Below are positions 1 through 9,864 of a stretch of DNA of 64,000 nt, in pieces (position 1 is the first letter of the stretch; every line of letters begins with the position of its first letter). Origin of the DNA: Pusillimonas caeni (lineage in GTDB: Bacteria; Pseudomonadota; Gammaproteobacteria; Burkholderiales; Burkholderiaceae_B); assembly GCF_003545815.1 (NCBI RefSeq), contig NZ_PDUW01000005.1:186001-250000 (forward strand), written 5' to 3'. The notes beneath the pieces were generated by a model, which did not search any database, was not told the origin of the DNA, and saw only the letters and a program-made list of their open reading frames with translations. The position numbers were made by a program, and so were the translations under genes.

Positions 1-2
1 CT

Positions 3-1199
<1,197 letters not shown>

Positions 1200-1271
1200 C
1201 CGATCTTCCGCGGCGCCTGGCTTTCGCCCGCCAGTGCGGCAGCCCTTTTAGTGTTAACAGGCCCCAGCCAG

Positions 1272-2420
1272 ATGTCCTCCGTCCATTCGTCCACGCCGGT
1301 CGTCACTCAGTCCAAGCGCCTCGTCGTCAAGGTAGGCTCGTCGCTCGTCACCAATGAAGGGCGCGGGCTGGATCAGGCGGCCGTGGCGCAATGGGCCGCG
1401 CAAATAGCCGCGCTGCACGCACAGGGCAAGCAGGTCGTGCTCGTGTCCAGCGGCGCCATCGCCGAGGGCATGGCCCGGCTGGGATGGGCGCGCCGGCCCA
1501 ACACCATGCACGAATTGCAGGCGGCCGCCGCGGTGGGCCAGATGGGGCTGGTGCAGGCTTACGAAGTCGCCTTCGCCGGCCATGGGCTGCGCACGGCCCA
1601 GATACTGCTGACCCACGAAGACCTGTCCGACCGGCGCCGCTACCTGAACGCCCGCAGCACGCTCTACACCCTGCTGGATCTTGGCGTCGTACCCATCGTG
1701 AACGAGAACGACACCGTCGTCACCGACGAGATCCGCCTGGGTGACAACGACACCCTGGGCGCGCTGGTGACGAATCTGATCGAGGCCGAAGCCCTGGTCA
1801 TTCTTACCGACCAGTCCGGCCTGTATAGCGCCGACCCCAGAAAAGACCCGGCGGCCGAGCTCATCGCCTCCGCTCAGGCAGGCGACCCCGCCCTGGAGGC
1901 CATGGCCGGCGGCGCGGGCAGCGGCATCGGCACCGGCGGCATGCTGACCAAGGTGCTGGCGGCCCGGCGCGCGGCCAATAGCGGCGGCAGCACCGTCATC
2001 GCCTCGGGACGAGAACCCAACGTATTGCTGCGCCTGGCCCAGGGAGAACGCATCGGCACCGAGCTTCGGGCGCTGCTGCCGGTCCGCTCGGCGCGCCAGC
2101 GCTGGCTGGTGAACCAGTTGCGCCTGCGCGGACGCGTCATGCTCGACAAAGGCGCGGTACAGGCCCTGACACAGGGACATAAAAGCCTGCTGCCCATCGG
2201 CGTGATCGCCGTCGAAGGCGAATTCGAGCGCGGCGACGTGGTAGCCTGCATCGACGAAAACGGGGTGGAATGCGGCCGCGGCCTGATCAATTATTCCGCC
2301 AACGACGCTCGCCGCATCATGCGCCAGCCCAGCAGCAGAATCGCGGACATTCTGGGCAGCATGTCGGACACCGAGCTGATTCACCGCGACAATATGGTGT
2401 TTCTACGCCGCCCCTCTTGA
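1272..2420 (+). CDS. proB: glutamate 5-kinase
   Basis: First step of proline synthesis: ATP-dependent phosphorylation of glutamate to gamma-glutamyl phosphate in the cytoplasm. The amino-acid kinase domain shows VKVGSS near the N-terminus, VSSGAIAEG, and NENDTV in the glutamate/ATP site. A C-terminal PUA domain occupies about residues 280-370, so this is the two-domain, feedback-inhibited form. The ATG giving MSSVHSS is preferred; an in-frame GTG at 1251 would add seven residues. proA is not adjacent. The last 40 bases overlap the 3' end of the convergent regulator gene. Confidence 0.95.
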   Translation: MSSVHSSTPVVTQSKRLVVKVGSSLVTNEGRGLDQAAVAQWAAQIAALHAQGKQVVLVSSGAIAEGMARLGWARRPNTMHELQAAAAVGQMGLVQAYEVAFAGHGLRTAQILLTHEDLSDRRRYLNARSTLYTLLDLGVVPIVNENDTVVTDEIRLGDNDTLGALVTNLIEAEALVILTDQSGLYSADPRKDPAAELIASAQAGDPALEAMAGGAGSGIGTGGMLTKVLAARRAANSGGSTVIASGREPNVLLRLAQGERIGTELRALLPVRSARQRWLVNQLRLRGRVMLDKGAVQALTQGHKSLLPIGVIAVEGEFERGDVVACIDENGVECGRGLINYSANDARRIMRQPSSRIADILGSMSDTELIHRDNMVFLRRPS

Positions 2421-3277
2421 GGCTTGGCCTTGTGCGGCGCCACCCTGCCGTCGGAGCCGGCCGGCGTTGCAAAGCCCCACACGGCGAGGTTGCCGGTGAA
2501 CATATATCCCCAGTTGTGCAAGGACTTGAGCGGCAGTTCGTCGCCGCGGCCCGCCACTTTGCGGCGCAAGCGGCTGACCAGCACGCCGAGTCGCCGCTTG
2601 GCTACTTGAGCGTCCGCCGGACGCTGGCCGCGTCGTTGAAAGAGATCGATGTGGGTGGCCGTTTTGTCGGGCTGCTCCAGCAGCTTCAACATGAAATTGC
2701 GCTCGGACGAGGTGAGCCGCAACTGCTGTCCCGCCGGCGTTTCGAGCACCCACGCCTGCTCGCGCAACAGCCACTGCCCTTCGGCCGCCAGTGGCGGCCC
2801 GCTCGACGATGCCGGGCCTTGCAAGGCCTGGCTTTCGACTTGGCTCGCCGGGCCCGAAGCGGGCACGGCCGCGCCCGCACTGGCGTGTTCGAGCCGGCGC
2901 TTGAGATTGTGCAAGGCTAGAGCCAGGACTTCGGACGAGCAGTTACGGGGACACCAGGCGTCTATTCCCAGTTGCAGCGTGGCGACCAACGCAGCGTCGT
3001 CGCACGCGTCGAGTTGCGCCAATACCCCCACCTGGGGCCAGCCCGCCAAGATACTGGCCGCGGCGCGGTTGAGCGGCGTGGCATTGGCCAGCACCGCCAG
3101 AACGGGTTCGCTGCTTTGCGCGGATTCGTCCACCGCCTGCCTGACATGCAGGCGCAAGGCCGCCGCATTGGGGCAATGGCGTACTTCGTAGCCATGCAGC
3201 GCCAGTGCTGCTGCGTAGCGGCTTGCGTCCGGACTGGACTCGAAAGTGTAAAAGAGGACGACCGGCCTCATGCGCAT
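2381..3277 (-). CDS. atypical OmpR-like regulator with degenerate receiver domain
   Basis: Predicted DNA-binding regulator of 298 aa. Residues ~1-130 resemble a receiver fold, including a receiver-like end ([12 protein letters not shown], then a helix). The position where the phospho-accepting Asp is expected reads [12 protein letters not shown] and has no acidic residue, so phosphorylation-independent action is inferred. An Ala/Ser-rich linker leads to a winged-helix trans_reg_C-like domain at ~165-265, with [23 protein letters not shown] and a terminal NWGYMF that matches the usual GYRF/GYMF wing. No histidine kinase is adjacent. It is divergent from the XRE gene across 127 bp and overlaps the end of proB tail-to-tail by 40 bp. 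Confidence 0.75.
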   Translation of the reverse strand: MRMRPVVLFYTFESSPDASRYAAALALHGYEVRHCPNAAALRLHVRQAVDESAQSSEPVLAVLANATPLNRAAASILAGWPQVGVLAQLDACDDAALVATLQLGIDAWCPRNCSSEVLALALHNLKRRLEHASAGAAVPASGPASQVESQALQGPASSSGPPLAAEGQWLLREQAWVLETPAGQQLRLTSSERNFMLKLLEQPDKTATHIDLFQRRGQRPADAQVAKRRLGVLVSRLRRKVAGRGDELPLKSLHNWGYMFTGNLAVWGFATPAGSDGRVAPHKAKPQEGRRRNTILSR

Positions 3278-3372
3278 ACCCTTCTGAGCAAACGAAACAC
3301 CACAGTGGGAACAGCAACGTTGTTACATCATTTTACATGAGAATATTTCGTATGTGTTCAAAATTATCGCCA

Positions 3373-3402
3373 ACGTGATTGAATAAGCCGATTCAATCAC
3401 GT
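3373..3402. promoter_or_regulatory. perfect 12-bp inverted repeat, probable operator
   Basis: ACGTGATTGAAT and its exact reverse complement ATTCAATCACGT are separated by six bases (aagccg). The repeat ends two bases before the GTG start of the XRE gene. It lies in the divergent region shared with the response regulator. There is no T-tract, so a terminator is unlikely; an autoregulatory operator is inferred. Confidence 0.6.
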
Positions 3403-3404
3403 AT

Positions 3405-3809
3405 GTGAATACGTTTGCCGAACGACTCTCTTTTGCCCGCCGCCTGCGCCGATTGACGCAGGCCCAGTTGGCACGCGCGGCCCACATGTCTCAAGGCGCC
3501 ATCGCCAACTACGAAAGCGGCTCGCGGCAATCCCCCCGGAATATCTTCCCCTTGGCCACGGCCCTGAGAGTCAGCGCACAATGGCTCTCCGAAGGCGTCG
3601 GGCCCATGGAGTACGACGCCCCGGCGCTGGCGGGTTCACGATATGGGCTGTCCGAAAGCGATCTCCATCCGACCGTACTGGACTGGCCCTTCAAGGATAT
3701 TTCGCCCGAAATATATTGGTCGCTGTCGGAGGCCGACCGCGAGCTCATCGAAAACACCATCGCGGGGCTCATTGCGTCGCTGCTTCACAAGCCGCAGAAT
3801 CAGGGCTGA
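3405..3809 (+). CDS. small XRE-family transcriptional regulator
   Basis: Protein of 134 aa. Residues ~5-60 form a Cro/CI-type helix-turn-helix: RRLRRLTQAQLARAAHMSQG, then AIANYESGSRQSP. The C-terminal half has no recognised sensor domain. The start must be this GTG because an in-frame TAA lies 19 bases upstream and no ATG follows at a sensible place. There is no Shine-Dalgarno, since the palindrome occupies that position; a leaderless or palindrome-gated mRNA is possible (inference). Targets are unknown; self-regulation and control of the divergent regulator are the simplest guesses. Confidence 0.8.
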   Translation: MNTFAERLSFARRLRRLTQAQLARAAHMSQGAIANYESGSRQSPRNIFPLATALRVSAQWLSEGVGPMEYDAPALAGSRYGLSESDLHPTVLDWPFKDISPEIYWSLSEADRELIENTIAGLIASLLHKPQNQG

Positions 3810-3861
3810 GCTTTCGGCCCCGCCTTTCCGCTTTCCGACCTTTTTCCGAACGCCAAGAAAA

Positions 3862-3892
3862 ACGGCCGGACGCCCATCCGGCGTCCGGCCGT
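3862..3892 (-). terminator. intrinsic terminator of the OmpA-like lipoprotein gene
   Basis: A perfect 13-bp stem (ACGGCCGGACGCC with its complement) encloses a 5-base loop. On the minus strand it is followed by a T-rich run (TTTTCTT). It lies 20 bases downstream of the lipoprotein stop and may also stop read-through from the XRE gene. Confidence 0.8.
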
Positions 3893-3912
3893 AGCCATGC
3901 ATTCAGAGCTGC

Positions 3913-4590
3913 TTAGCGCTGCTGAACGGCATACAGGAAAAGCTCTACGCGGCGATTCATCGCGCGTCCTTCCGCGGTGTTGTTGTCCGCAATGGGGTTG
4001 TTCGGGCCGCGTCCTTCCAGCGACAAGTTGCCGGCGGGCACGCCCTTGCTGCTCAGATAGTTGGTGACGGCCTGGGCGCGGTTGACGGAAAGCGTCTGGT
4101 TGACCGATGCGGGGCCCGTGCTGTCGGTGTAGCCGATCGCTTTGGCGCGCAGTTCGGGATGCTGAACCAGGGCGCGGGCCACGCTGTCCAGCACCGGCAG
4201 CAACGCCGGTTTCAGAGCGTATTTACCCGTATCGAAGGACACATTGCTGGGAATATTGACTTTGAGCGTGCCGTCCGGCATTTCGATGACGTCGATGCCC
4301 AGGCTGCTGGCACCCGACTGCTGCACGTCCTGCTTCACCCCGGACCAGTTGTATCCGGCAATGCCGCCGGCCACGGCGCCGATGCCGGCGCCGATCAATG
4401 CCGCCTTGCTGCTATCCCCAATCAGCGCGCCCAAGCCCGCGCCCACCGCGGCGCCGGCTCCGGCACCCGTCGCCGTTCGACCGCCGGTGCTCATCCCACC
4501 CATGGTTTCGTTGACGCTTGCGCAGCCGGCCATCAGGGCCACCGCGCACAAGCATACCGCCGTGCGATTCACACGCGTAGATAAGTTCAT
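3913..4590 (-). CDS. OmpA-family peptidoglycan-anchoring lipoprotein (YiaD type)
   Basis: Outer-membrane lipoprotein of 225 aa. The signal peptide ends in a lipobox (LMAGC, Cys at ~23). A glycine-zipper segment at ~40-80 (GAGAGAAVGAGLGALIG, GAGIGAVAGGIAG) is followed by an OmpA C-terminal peptidoglycan-binding domain at ~110-225, with NVSFDTGKYALKP, the DSTGPASVNQTLSVNRAQAV helix and MNRRVELFL. Such proteins tie the outer membrane to murein. It is monocistronic, with its own terminator. The ~207 bp upstream contain no gene. Confidence 0.9.
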   Translation of the reverse strand: MNLSTRVNRTAVCLCAVALMAGCASVNETMGGMSTGGRTATGAGAGAAVGAGLGALIGDSSKAALIGAGIGAVAGGIAGYNWSGVKQDVQQSGASSLGIDVIEMPDGTLKVNIPSNVSFDTGKYALKPALLPVLDSVARALVQHPELRAKAIGYTDSTGPASVNQTLSVNRAQAVTNYLSSKGVPAGNLSLEGRGPNNPIADNNTAEGRAMNRRVELFLYAVQQR

Positions 4591-4797
4591 TTTTGATTCT
4601 CCTTGTCTCAGTCAACAAAATGCTCACTGCATCCGTATGCTAGCAATGCATGTTCCGGGGTAGTGTTACCGATTGATTCCTTCGCAAGAACGCGTTCCTC
4701 TGTCCCGGAGCCACCCGGCATACCTTACCGCTCGCGGGCTCGATCTTCGACGAGAGGGCCCCGCTTCTTGACGATTCTTTTCATCCGGCTCTGCCCG

Positions 4798-5880
4798 CTA
4801 CCACATGGCGTCCGGCCGCCGCTGGCGCTCCAGCGCGCGGCTGTAGCGGGACATGGCATAGCAGAACACAAAATAGATGCCCCCTATGAAAAGATAGGCT
4901 TCGGTGCTGAAGCCCTGCCACTGCGGGTCGGAGAGCGCCACCTTGGCGGCCTGGGTCAGATCGAAGATGCCGATGATCATGACCAGCGAGGTGTCCTTGA
5001 ACAAGGAGATGAATATGCCGACCAGCGGCCCGATGACGATGGTCAGCGCCTGAGGCAGTATCACGCTGCTCATCGTGCGCCAGTAGCCCAGCCCCAGCGA
5101 AGCCGCGCCCTCGAACTGGCCCTTGGGTATGGCCTGCAAGCCGCCGCGCACCGTCTCGGCGATGTAGGCGGCCGCGAACAGGATGATGGCGATCTGGGCT
5201 CGGAGCAGCTTGTCTATGGAGACGCCCTCCGGCAGGAACAGCGGCAGCATCACCGACGACATGAACAGCAGGCTGATGAGCGGCACTCCGCGGATCAATT
5301 CGATGTAGACGACGCAGACTCCCTTGACAGCGGGCATCTCGGAACGCCGGCCCAGAGCCAGCAGCACGCCCAGCGGAAATGCGCCGGCCACGCCGAACGT
5401 CGCCAGCATCAGCGTCAAGGGCAAGCCGCCCCACAAGCGGTTCTCGACGTAGCTCAGGCCGAACACCCCGCCCCACATCAATATGCCGGCGCAGGCCAGG
5501 GCGGCCGCCCACAACCCTGCCAGCCAGGCATGCCGAAAGCGGCGCAGGCAGCTGCATACGACGAGGGCGATGAGTATGAGGCTGGCCAGCAGAGGCCGCC
5601 ACTGTTCGTCGTAGGGATAGATGCCGAACAGGATGAGCCGGTGCTTGTGGGCGATGAAGGCCCAGCAGGCTCCCGCGGAGGCGCGGCACTCTTGCGCCGT
5701 GGCGGCATGGAAGTCGGCGTTGATGAACAGCCACTCGACGGCGGCGGGTACGGTCATCAACAGCAGCCACGCCATCAGCGCCGTCATCATCGTGTTCAGC
5801 GGCGTCGCGAAGAGGCCTCCGGCCAGACGCCGAAGCGGGTTGCCGCGCGGAAGCGGAGCCGGGACGGCGCGTTCGGCCAT
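4798..5880 (-). CDS. aapM: general L-amino-acid ABC transporter permease, AapM/BztC type
   Basis: Inner-membrane permease (360 aa) of the polar amino-acid uptake family (HAAT/PAAT). It has the long N-terminal region with extra membrane segments typical of AapM, then a BPD_transp_1 domain from about residue 150 (TLMLATFGVAGAFPLG). The EAA loop reads ETVRGGLQAIPKGQFEGAASLGL, followed by PQALTIVIGPLVG. It starts one base after the aapQ stop, so the two are translationally linked. No ATPase (aapP) or binding protein (aapJ) follows; the next gene on this strand is an unrelated lipoprotein. Confidence 0.88.
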   Translation of the reverse strand: MAERAVPAPLPRGNPLRRLAGGLFATPLNTMMTALMAWLLLMTVPAAVEWLFINADFHAATAQECRASAGACWAFIAHKHRLILFGIYPYDEQWRPLLASLILIALVVCSCLRRFRHAWLAGLWAAALACAGILMWGGVFGLSYVENRLWGGLPLTLMLATFGVAGAFPLGVLLALGRRSEMPAVKGVCVVYIELIRGVPLISLLFMSSVMLPLFLPEGVSIDKLLRAQIAIILFAAAYIAETVRGGLQAIPKGQFEGAASLGLGYWRTMSSVILPQALTIVIGPLVGIFISLFKDTSLVMIIGIFDLTQAAKVALSDPQWQGFSTEAYLFIGGIYFVFCYAMSRYSRALERQRRPDAMW

Positions 5881-5881
5881 G

Positions 5882-7066
5882 TCAGCGCTCCACCAGCGCG
5901 ATGCGCCGGTTGTACCAGTTCATCAGCACGGAGATGGTCAGGCTGACGGTCAGATAGGCGGCCATGATGATGAGGACGCCCTCGATGGCCTGCCCGGTCT
6001 GGTTCAGAGTGGTATTGGCGATAGAGACGATGTCTGGATAGCCGATGGCCACGGCCAGCGAACTGTTTTTCGTCAGGTTGAGATACTGGCTGGTCATGGG
6101 AGGCACGATGACCCGCAGCGCCTGGGGCAGTACGATCAGCCGCAGCACCTGGCCCGGAGCCAGCCCCAGCGCCCGCGCGGCATCCCGCTGGCCCCGGCCT
6201 ATGGCCTGGATGCCGGAACGGACCACTTCGGCCACAAAGGCCGAGGTGTAAAGCACCAGGCCGATCAGCAAGGCGGCAAACTCGGGGCTGAGCGTGGCGC
6301 CCCCTTGGAAATTGAAACCCTTGAGCTGCGGCGTCTGCCACTGAGGCGAGCCATTGACGGAAAACCACGCGGCAAGCGAGAGCGCCAGCAGCAGAAAGGC
6401 CGGCGTCCAGGCTACAAGAGGCCGGCGCATGCGCAAGGCCCTGCCCCGCTCCGAACAGAGCAGAAACACGATGCAGGCCGCCAGGGCGGCCAAAGCGGCC
6501 CAGGCCGGAAGCTGCGCGCCCGAGCCCTCGAACCATGGCACGGCAAGCCCCCTGTTCGACAGAAAGACGCCAGGCAAGGGGTTTAGCGCCTGGCGTGGCC
6601 CCGGCATGCTTTCCGTGATGAGGGCATACCAGAAGAAGAGATGCAGCAGCAGCGGAATATTGCGCATGGTCTCGATGTAGGCGCCCACAGTGCCCGACAC
6701 GAGCCAGTTGCGAGACAGACGCGCGATGCCCAGCAGGACGCCCAGCACGGTGGAGGCGATGATGCCCAGAGCCGCCACCCGCAAGGTATTGAGCACGCCT
6801 ATCCATAGCGCGCGGCCGTAGCTGTCGGTGGGCGTGTACGGCAGCATCGATTCGCCGATGGCAAAGCCGGCCTCGTCTTTCAGGAAGCCGAAGCCGGTCG
6901 ATATATTGCGCGCCTGCAGGTTGGCGAGGGTGTTGGCGACCAGATACCAGGCGACAAGGCCCACGGCGGCCAGCAGCAAAGCCTGGTAAAGAAGCGGCCG
7001 CAGGCGCAATCCGCCCGCCGGGCGGGTCGGACGGCGGGATGGGGTCAGAGACGCTTTGCTCTTCAT
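5882..7066 (-). CDS. aapQ: general L-amino-acid ABC transporter permease, AapQ/BztB type
   Basis: First permease (394 aa) of a heterodimeric amino-acid importer. It has a hydrophobic N-terminal helix, the AapQ-typical region ending in SYGRALWIGVLNTL, two blocks of membrane helices, and an EAA loop (EVVRSGIQAIGRGQRDAARALGL, then PQALRVIVPPMTSQYLNLTKNSS). The usual order in this family is aapJ-aapQ-aapM-aapP. Here the gene is first after a 103-bp divergent region shared with ftsE, so the periplasmic binding protein must be encoded elsewhere or be missing. Confidence 0.9.
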   Translation of the reverse strand: MKSKASLTPSRRPTRPAGGLRLRPLLYQALLLAAVGLVAWYLVANTLANLQARNISTGFGFLKDEAGFAIGESMLPYTPTDSYGRALWIGVLNTLRVAALGIIASTVLGVLLGIARLSRNWLVSGTVGAYIETMRNIPLLLHLFFWYALITESMPGPRQALNPLPGVFLSNRGLAVPWFEGSGAQLPAWAALAALAACIVFLLCSERGRALRMRRPLVAWTPAFLLLALSLAAWFSVNGSPQWQTPQLKGFNFQGGATLSPEFAALLIGLVLYTSAFVAEVVRSGIQAIGRGQRDAARALGLAPGQVLRLIVLPQALRVIVPPMTSQYLNLTKNSSLAVAIGYPDIVSIANTTLNQTGQAIEGVLIIMAAYLTVSLTISVLMNWYNRRIALVER

Positions 7067-7169
7067 CGCAACGTTTTGTTAGCCCATTCGATACAATTCT
7101 CAGGCAAGATATCATATCCCTCAGACAGAACCACTCGAGAGCTACCCAGGCCTGCCCGCGCCAGCCACC

Positions 7170-7841
7170 ATGATCGAATTCCAGCACGTGTTCAAATCCT
7201 ACGGACGAGGCCGCAACATTCTCTCGGACATCAACTTCCGCGTGGATCCGGGCGAATTCATCTTTGTGTCAGGCCCTTCGGGCGCCGGCAAGTCCACGCT
7301 GCTCAAGCTCATAGGCGGCCTCGAGCCGCCCAGCCGCGGGTCCATCGCCGTCAACAACCAGCGCATCGACAAGATGCCGCCCAGGGCCCGCCCTTATCTG
7401 CGGCGCGCGGTGGGCATCATTCTGCAGGACACCCACCTGCTGTACGATCGCAACGCGATCGAGAACGTCCTGCTGCCGCTCAAGGTGATCGGCCTGGAAA
7501 ATACCGTGGCCTATACCCGCGCGCGGGCGGCCATCGAAAAGGTGGGCCTCTCGGGCAAAGAAGACATGAACCCGGTCGAACTGTCGGGCGGCGAGCAGCA
7601 GCGCCTGGCGATCGCGCGGGCCATCGTCAACCGTCCCGCCATCCTCATCGTCGACGAGCCCACGGCCAACCTGGACCAGGACACGGCGCGGCGCATCATG
7701 GACGTCTTCAGGGACTTCAATCGCGTGGGCGTCACCACGCTCATCGCCTCGCACGACCGCCGCCTGATGGCTTCATACGCGTCGCGCACCTTCCTGATCG
7801 ATCACGGCAGGTTCAACGACGTCAAAGGGGTGGCGGCATGA
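7170..7841 (+). CDS. ftsE: cell division ATP-binding protein FtsE
   Basis: ATPase (223 aa) of the FtsEX complex, which couples the divisome to periplasmic murein hydrolase activation. Visible motifs are Walker A GPSGAGKST, Q-loop ILQDTHLL, signature LSGGEQQR, Walker B AILIVDEPT and the H-loop in IASHDRR. The ATGA overlap with ftsX (stop TGA 7839-7841, start ATG 7838) indicates coupled translation at equal stoichiometry. Confidence 0.96.
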   Translation: MIEFQHVFKSYGRGRNILSDINFRVDPGEFIFVSGPSGAGKSTLLKLIGGLEPPSRGSIAVNNQRIDKMPPRARPYLRRAVGIILQDTHLLYDRNAIENVLLPLKVIGLENTVAYTRARAAIEKVGLSGKEDMNPVELSGGEQQRLAIARAIVNRPAILIVDEPTANLDQDTARRIMDVFRDFNRVGVTTLIASHDRRLMASYASRTFLIDHGRFNDVKGVAA

Positions 7842-8746
7842 AGCGCTGGCTCAGGCAACACCGCTACGCCATCGCGGTCGCAGTGCGCCGGCTGCTCGCC
7901 CAGCCCTTCTCTTCTCTGGCGAATCTGCTGGTCATCGCCCTGACCCTGACCGTGCCCATACTGGGGGCCTCCATCCTGATCACGGCGCAACCCGTGGCGC
8001 GTCAGCTGTCGGTGTCGCCCGAAATGACGATTTTCCTGTCTCCCAAGGCCGACGCCGAGGCGGGCGCCGGCGTCGCTCAGCGTCTGAAGGACGAGTTCCC
8101 GGAGGATGTCGATTCGGTCAATGTGGTAAAGCGCGACGCGGCGCTGGCGAAATTGCGGGCGAACCCGAACTGGGCGCAGGCCCTGGCGGCCCTGCCGAGC
8201 AACCCGCTGCCCGACGCGGTGGTGGTCACGCTGCGCGACCATCCCGATCTCGCGCGCCATGCCGATACGCTGGCCACGCAGTGGCGCCAATGGGAGCAGG
8301 TGGATCTGGTGCAGCACGACAGCGCCTGGGTGCAGCGCCTGGAAGCCATACTCAGCTTCGCACGCATCGGCCTGGTCCTGCTGGCGATAGGGGTTGCGCT
8401 GGTGGTGCTGGCCACGGTCTTCAATACGGTGCGCATGCAGGCCCTGACGCAGCGCGAAGAGATCGGCGTGGCCCGCCTGGTGGGTGCGACCGAGTCGTTC
8501 GTGCGCCGGCCCTTCCTGTACCTGGGCGCCCTCACCGGCCTGACCGCCGGCCTGGGGGCCATCGTCCTGGCCTACTTTGCCTTGATGCCGCTGAATACGG
8601 CGCTGACCCGCCTGGCGCACAGCTATGGCACTACGCTTGCGCTACGCCTGCCCGACGCGGTCAGCCTGGCGCTGGCGGTCATCGTGGTCGCCATCCTGGG
8701 CGCGCTGTCGGCCCGCTGGTCGGTGACACGCAATACACGCTTCTGA
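7838..8746 (+). CDS. ftsX: cell division membrane protein FtsX
   Basis: Permease-like partner of FtsE, 302 aa. It has a cytoplasmic basic N-terminus (KRWLRQHRYAIAVAVRRL), TM1 at ~25-45, a large periplasmic loop (~50-170) that would bind a murein-hydrolase activator, and three C-terminal TMs around an FtsX-domain loop (QREEIGVARLVGATESFVRRPFL). The same frame stays open back to 7076, but the ATG overlapping the ftsE stop is the natural start. It overlaps mutY by one base (TGATG). Confidence 0.95.
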   Translation: MKRWLRQHRYAIAVAVRRLLAQPFSSLANLLVIALTLTVPILGASILITAQPVARQLSVSPEMTIFLSPKADAEAGAGVAQRLKDEFPEDVDSVNVVKRDAALAKLRANPNWAQALAALPSNPLPDAVVVTLRDHPDLARHADTLATQWRQWEQVDLVQHDSAWVQRLEAILSFARIGLVLLAIGVALVVLATVFNTVRMQALTQREEIGVARLVGATESFVRRPFLYLGALTGLTAGLGAIVLAYFALMPLNTALTRLAHSYGTTLALRLPDAVSLALAVIVVAILGALSARWSVTRNTRF

Positions 8747-9864
8747 TGTCCGCACCGGTTTCCTCCGCGCCGGCCGGGCTGGCCGGCTTTGCTTCCACCG
8801 TCGTGCAATGGCAGCGCGCGCATGGCCGGCACGGCCTGCCCTGGCAAGGCACTACCGACCCGTACCGGATCTGGCTTTCGGAGATCATGCTGCAGCAGAC
8901 GCAGGTAGCTACTGTCATTGGCTACTACGAGCGCTTCCTGCAGCGCTTTCCCACCATACGCTCGTTGGCCCAAGCCAGCCAGGACGAGGTCATGCCCTAC
9001 TGGGCCGGTCTGGGCTACTACGCCCGCGCCCGCAATCTGCATCGCTGTGCCCAGGCCCTATGCGAATCATGGGAAGGGGAGTTCCCGCGCCATGCGGCCG
9101 AGATCATGACGCTGCCGGGGATAGGCCGCTCGACCGCGGCAGCGATCGCGGCGTTCGCGCACGGCGAGCGCAGTCCCATCATGGACGGCAACGTCAAGCG
9201 CGTATTCACCCGCTATTTCGGCATCGAGGGCGAGACGTCGACCCGCGCGGTGGAGCAGTTGCTGTGGCAAACGGCGGAACAGATCGTGGAGGCGGCGCCC
9301 GCCGACCTGGACATGGGCGCCTACACGCAAGGGTTGATGGACTTGGGCTCGGGGGTTTGCACGCGCAGCCGTCCGGCCTGCGAGGCCTGTCCTCTGGCAA
9401 GCGGCTGCCAGGCGCGGGCGCAGGGCCGGCAGCATGAACTGCCCACGCCCAAGCGCCGCAAGCAGCAGGCTGAGCGCCATTGCGCGGTGCTGATTCTGGA
9501 GAATTCAGGCTCCATCCTGCTGCACCAGCGCCCTTCTTCGGGAATCTGGGGCGGGCTGCTGAGCCTGCCGCAGTTCGACACGGCCGAGCAGCTGGAAGGC
9601 GCCTGCACTCACTGGGGACTGACACTGGGCCCGGGGCAGAAGATGGCGGGGCTTTCGCATACGTTCACGCATTTCAAGCTGCATATCGAGCCTTGGCTGG
9701 TGGTGTGGAACAAGGGACTCGTCATGGAACCGGCGGCGGATCACCTCTGGCTGCCGATATCGGACCTGCCGCAAGCGGCCTTGCCGGCGCCTGTGCGCAA
9801 GCTGCTGGATGGCTTGTATGCGCGGGATGATTTGCTGCGAAGCTACCGCCGGACCGGCCGATAA
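8746..9864 (+). CDS. mutY: A/G-specific adenine glycosylase MutY
   Basis: Removes adenine mispaired with 8-oxoguanine. The 372-aa protein has the catalytic-Glu region SEIMLQQTQV, a helix-hairpin-helix (LPGIGRSTAAAIAAF) and the catalytic Asp in MDGNVKRV. The 4Fe-4S cluster ligands are C-x6-C-x2-C-x5-C (CTRSRPACEACPLASGC). A C-terminal NUDIX-like domain (~235-365) reads out 8-oxoG. The ATG shares bases with the ftsX stop, so it sits in the ftsEX operon. The last 22 bases overlap the 3' end of convergent rodA. Confidence 0.96.
   Translation: MSAPVSSAPAGLAGFASTVVQWQRAHGRHGLPWQGTTDPYRIWLSEIMLQQTQVATVIGYYERFLQRFPTIRSLAQASQDEVMPYWAGLGYYARARNLHRCAQALCESWEGEFPRHAAEIMTLPGIGRSTAAAIAAFAHGERSPIMDGNVKRVFTRYFGIEGETSTRAVEQLLWQTAEQIVEAAPADLDMGAYTQGLMDLGSGVCTRSRPACEACPLASGCQARAQGRQHELPTPKRRKQQAERHCAVLILENSGSILLHQRPSSGIWGGLLSLPQFDTAEQLEGACTHWGLTLGPGQKMAGLSHTFTHFKLHIEPWLVVWNKGLVMEPAADHLWLPISDLPQAALPAPVRKLLDGLYARDDLLRSYRRTGR

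Noticed and set aside
1254-2384. Long open frame antisense to proB
   Set aside because: Product is low-complexity (Ala/Gly/Gln/His) and lies entirely opposite a well-supported gene; typical of GC-rich DNA.
4603-5946. 447-codon open frame antisense to aapM
   Set aside because: No domain, biased composition, fully opposite a conserved permease gene.
7076-7837. Upstream extension of ftsX through the whole ftsE gene
   Set aside because: The frame is open by chance; the translation before residue ~255 is Arg/His-rich and unlike FtsX, and the ATGA overlap gives the natural start.
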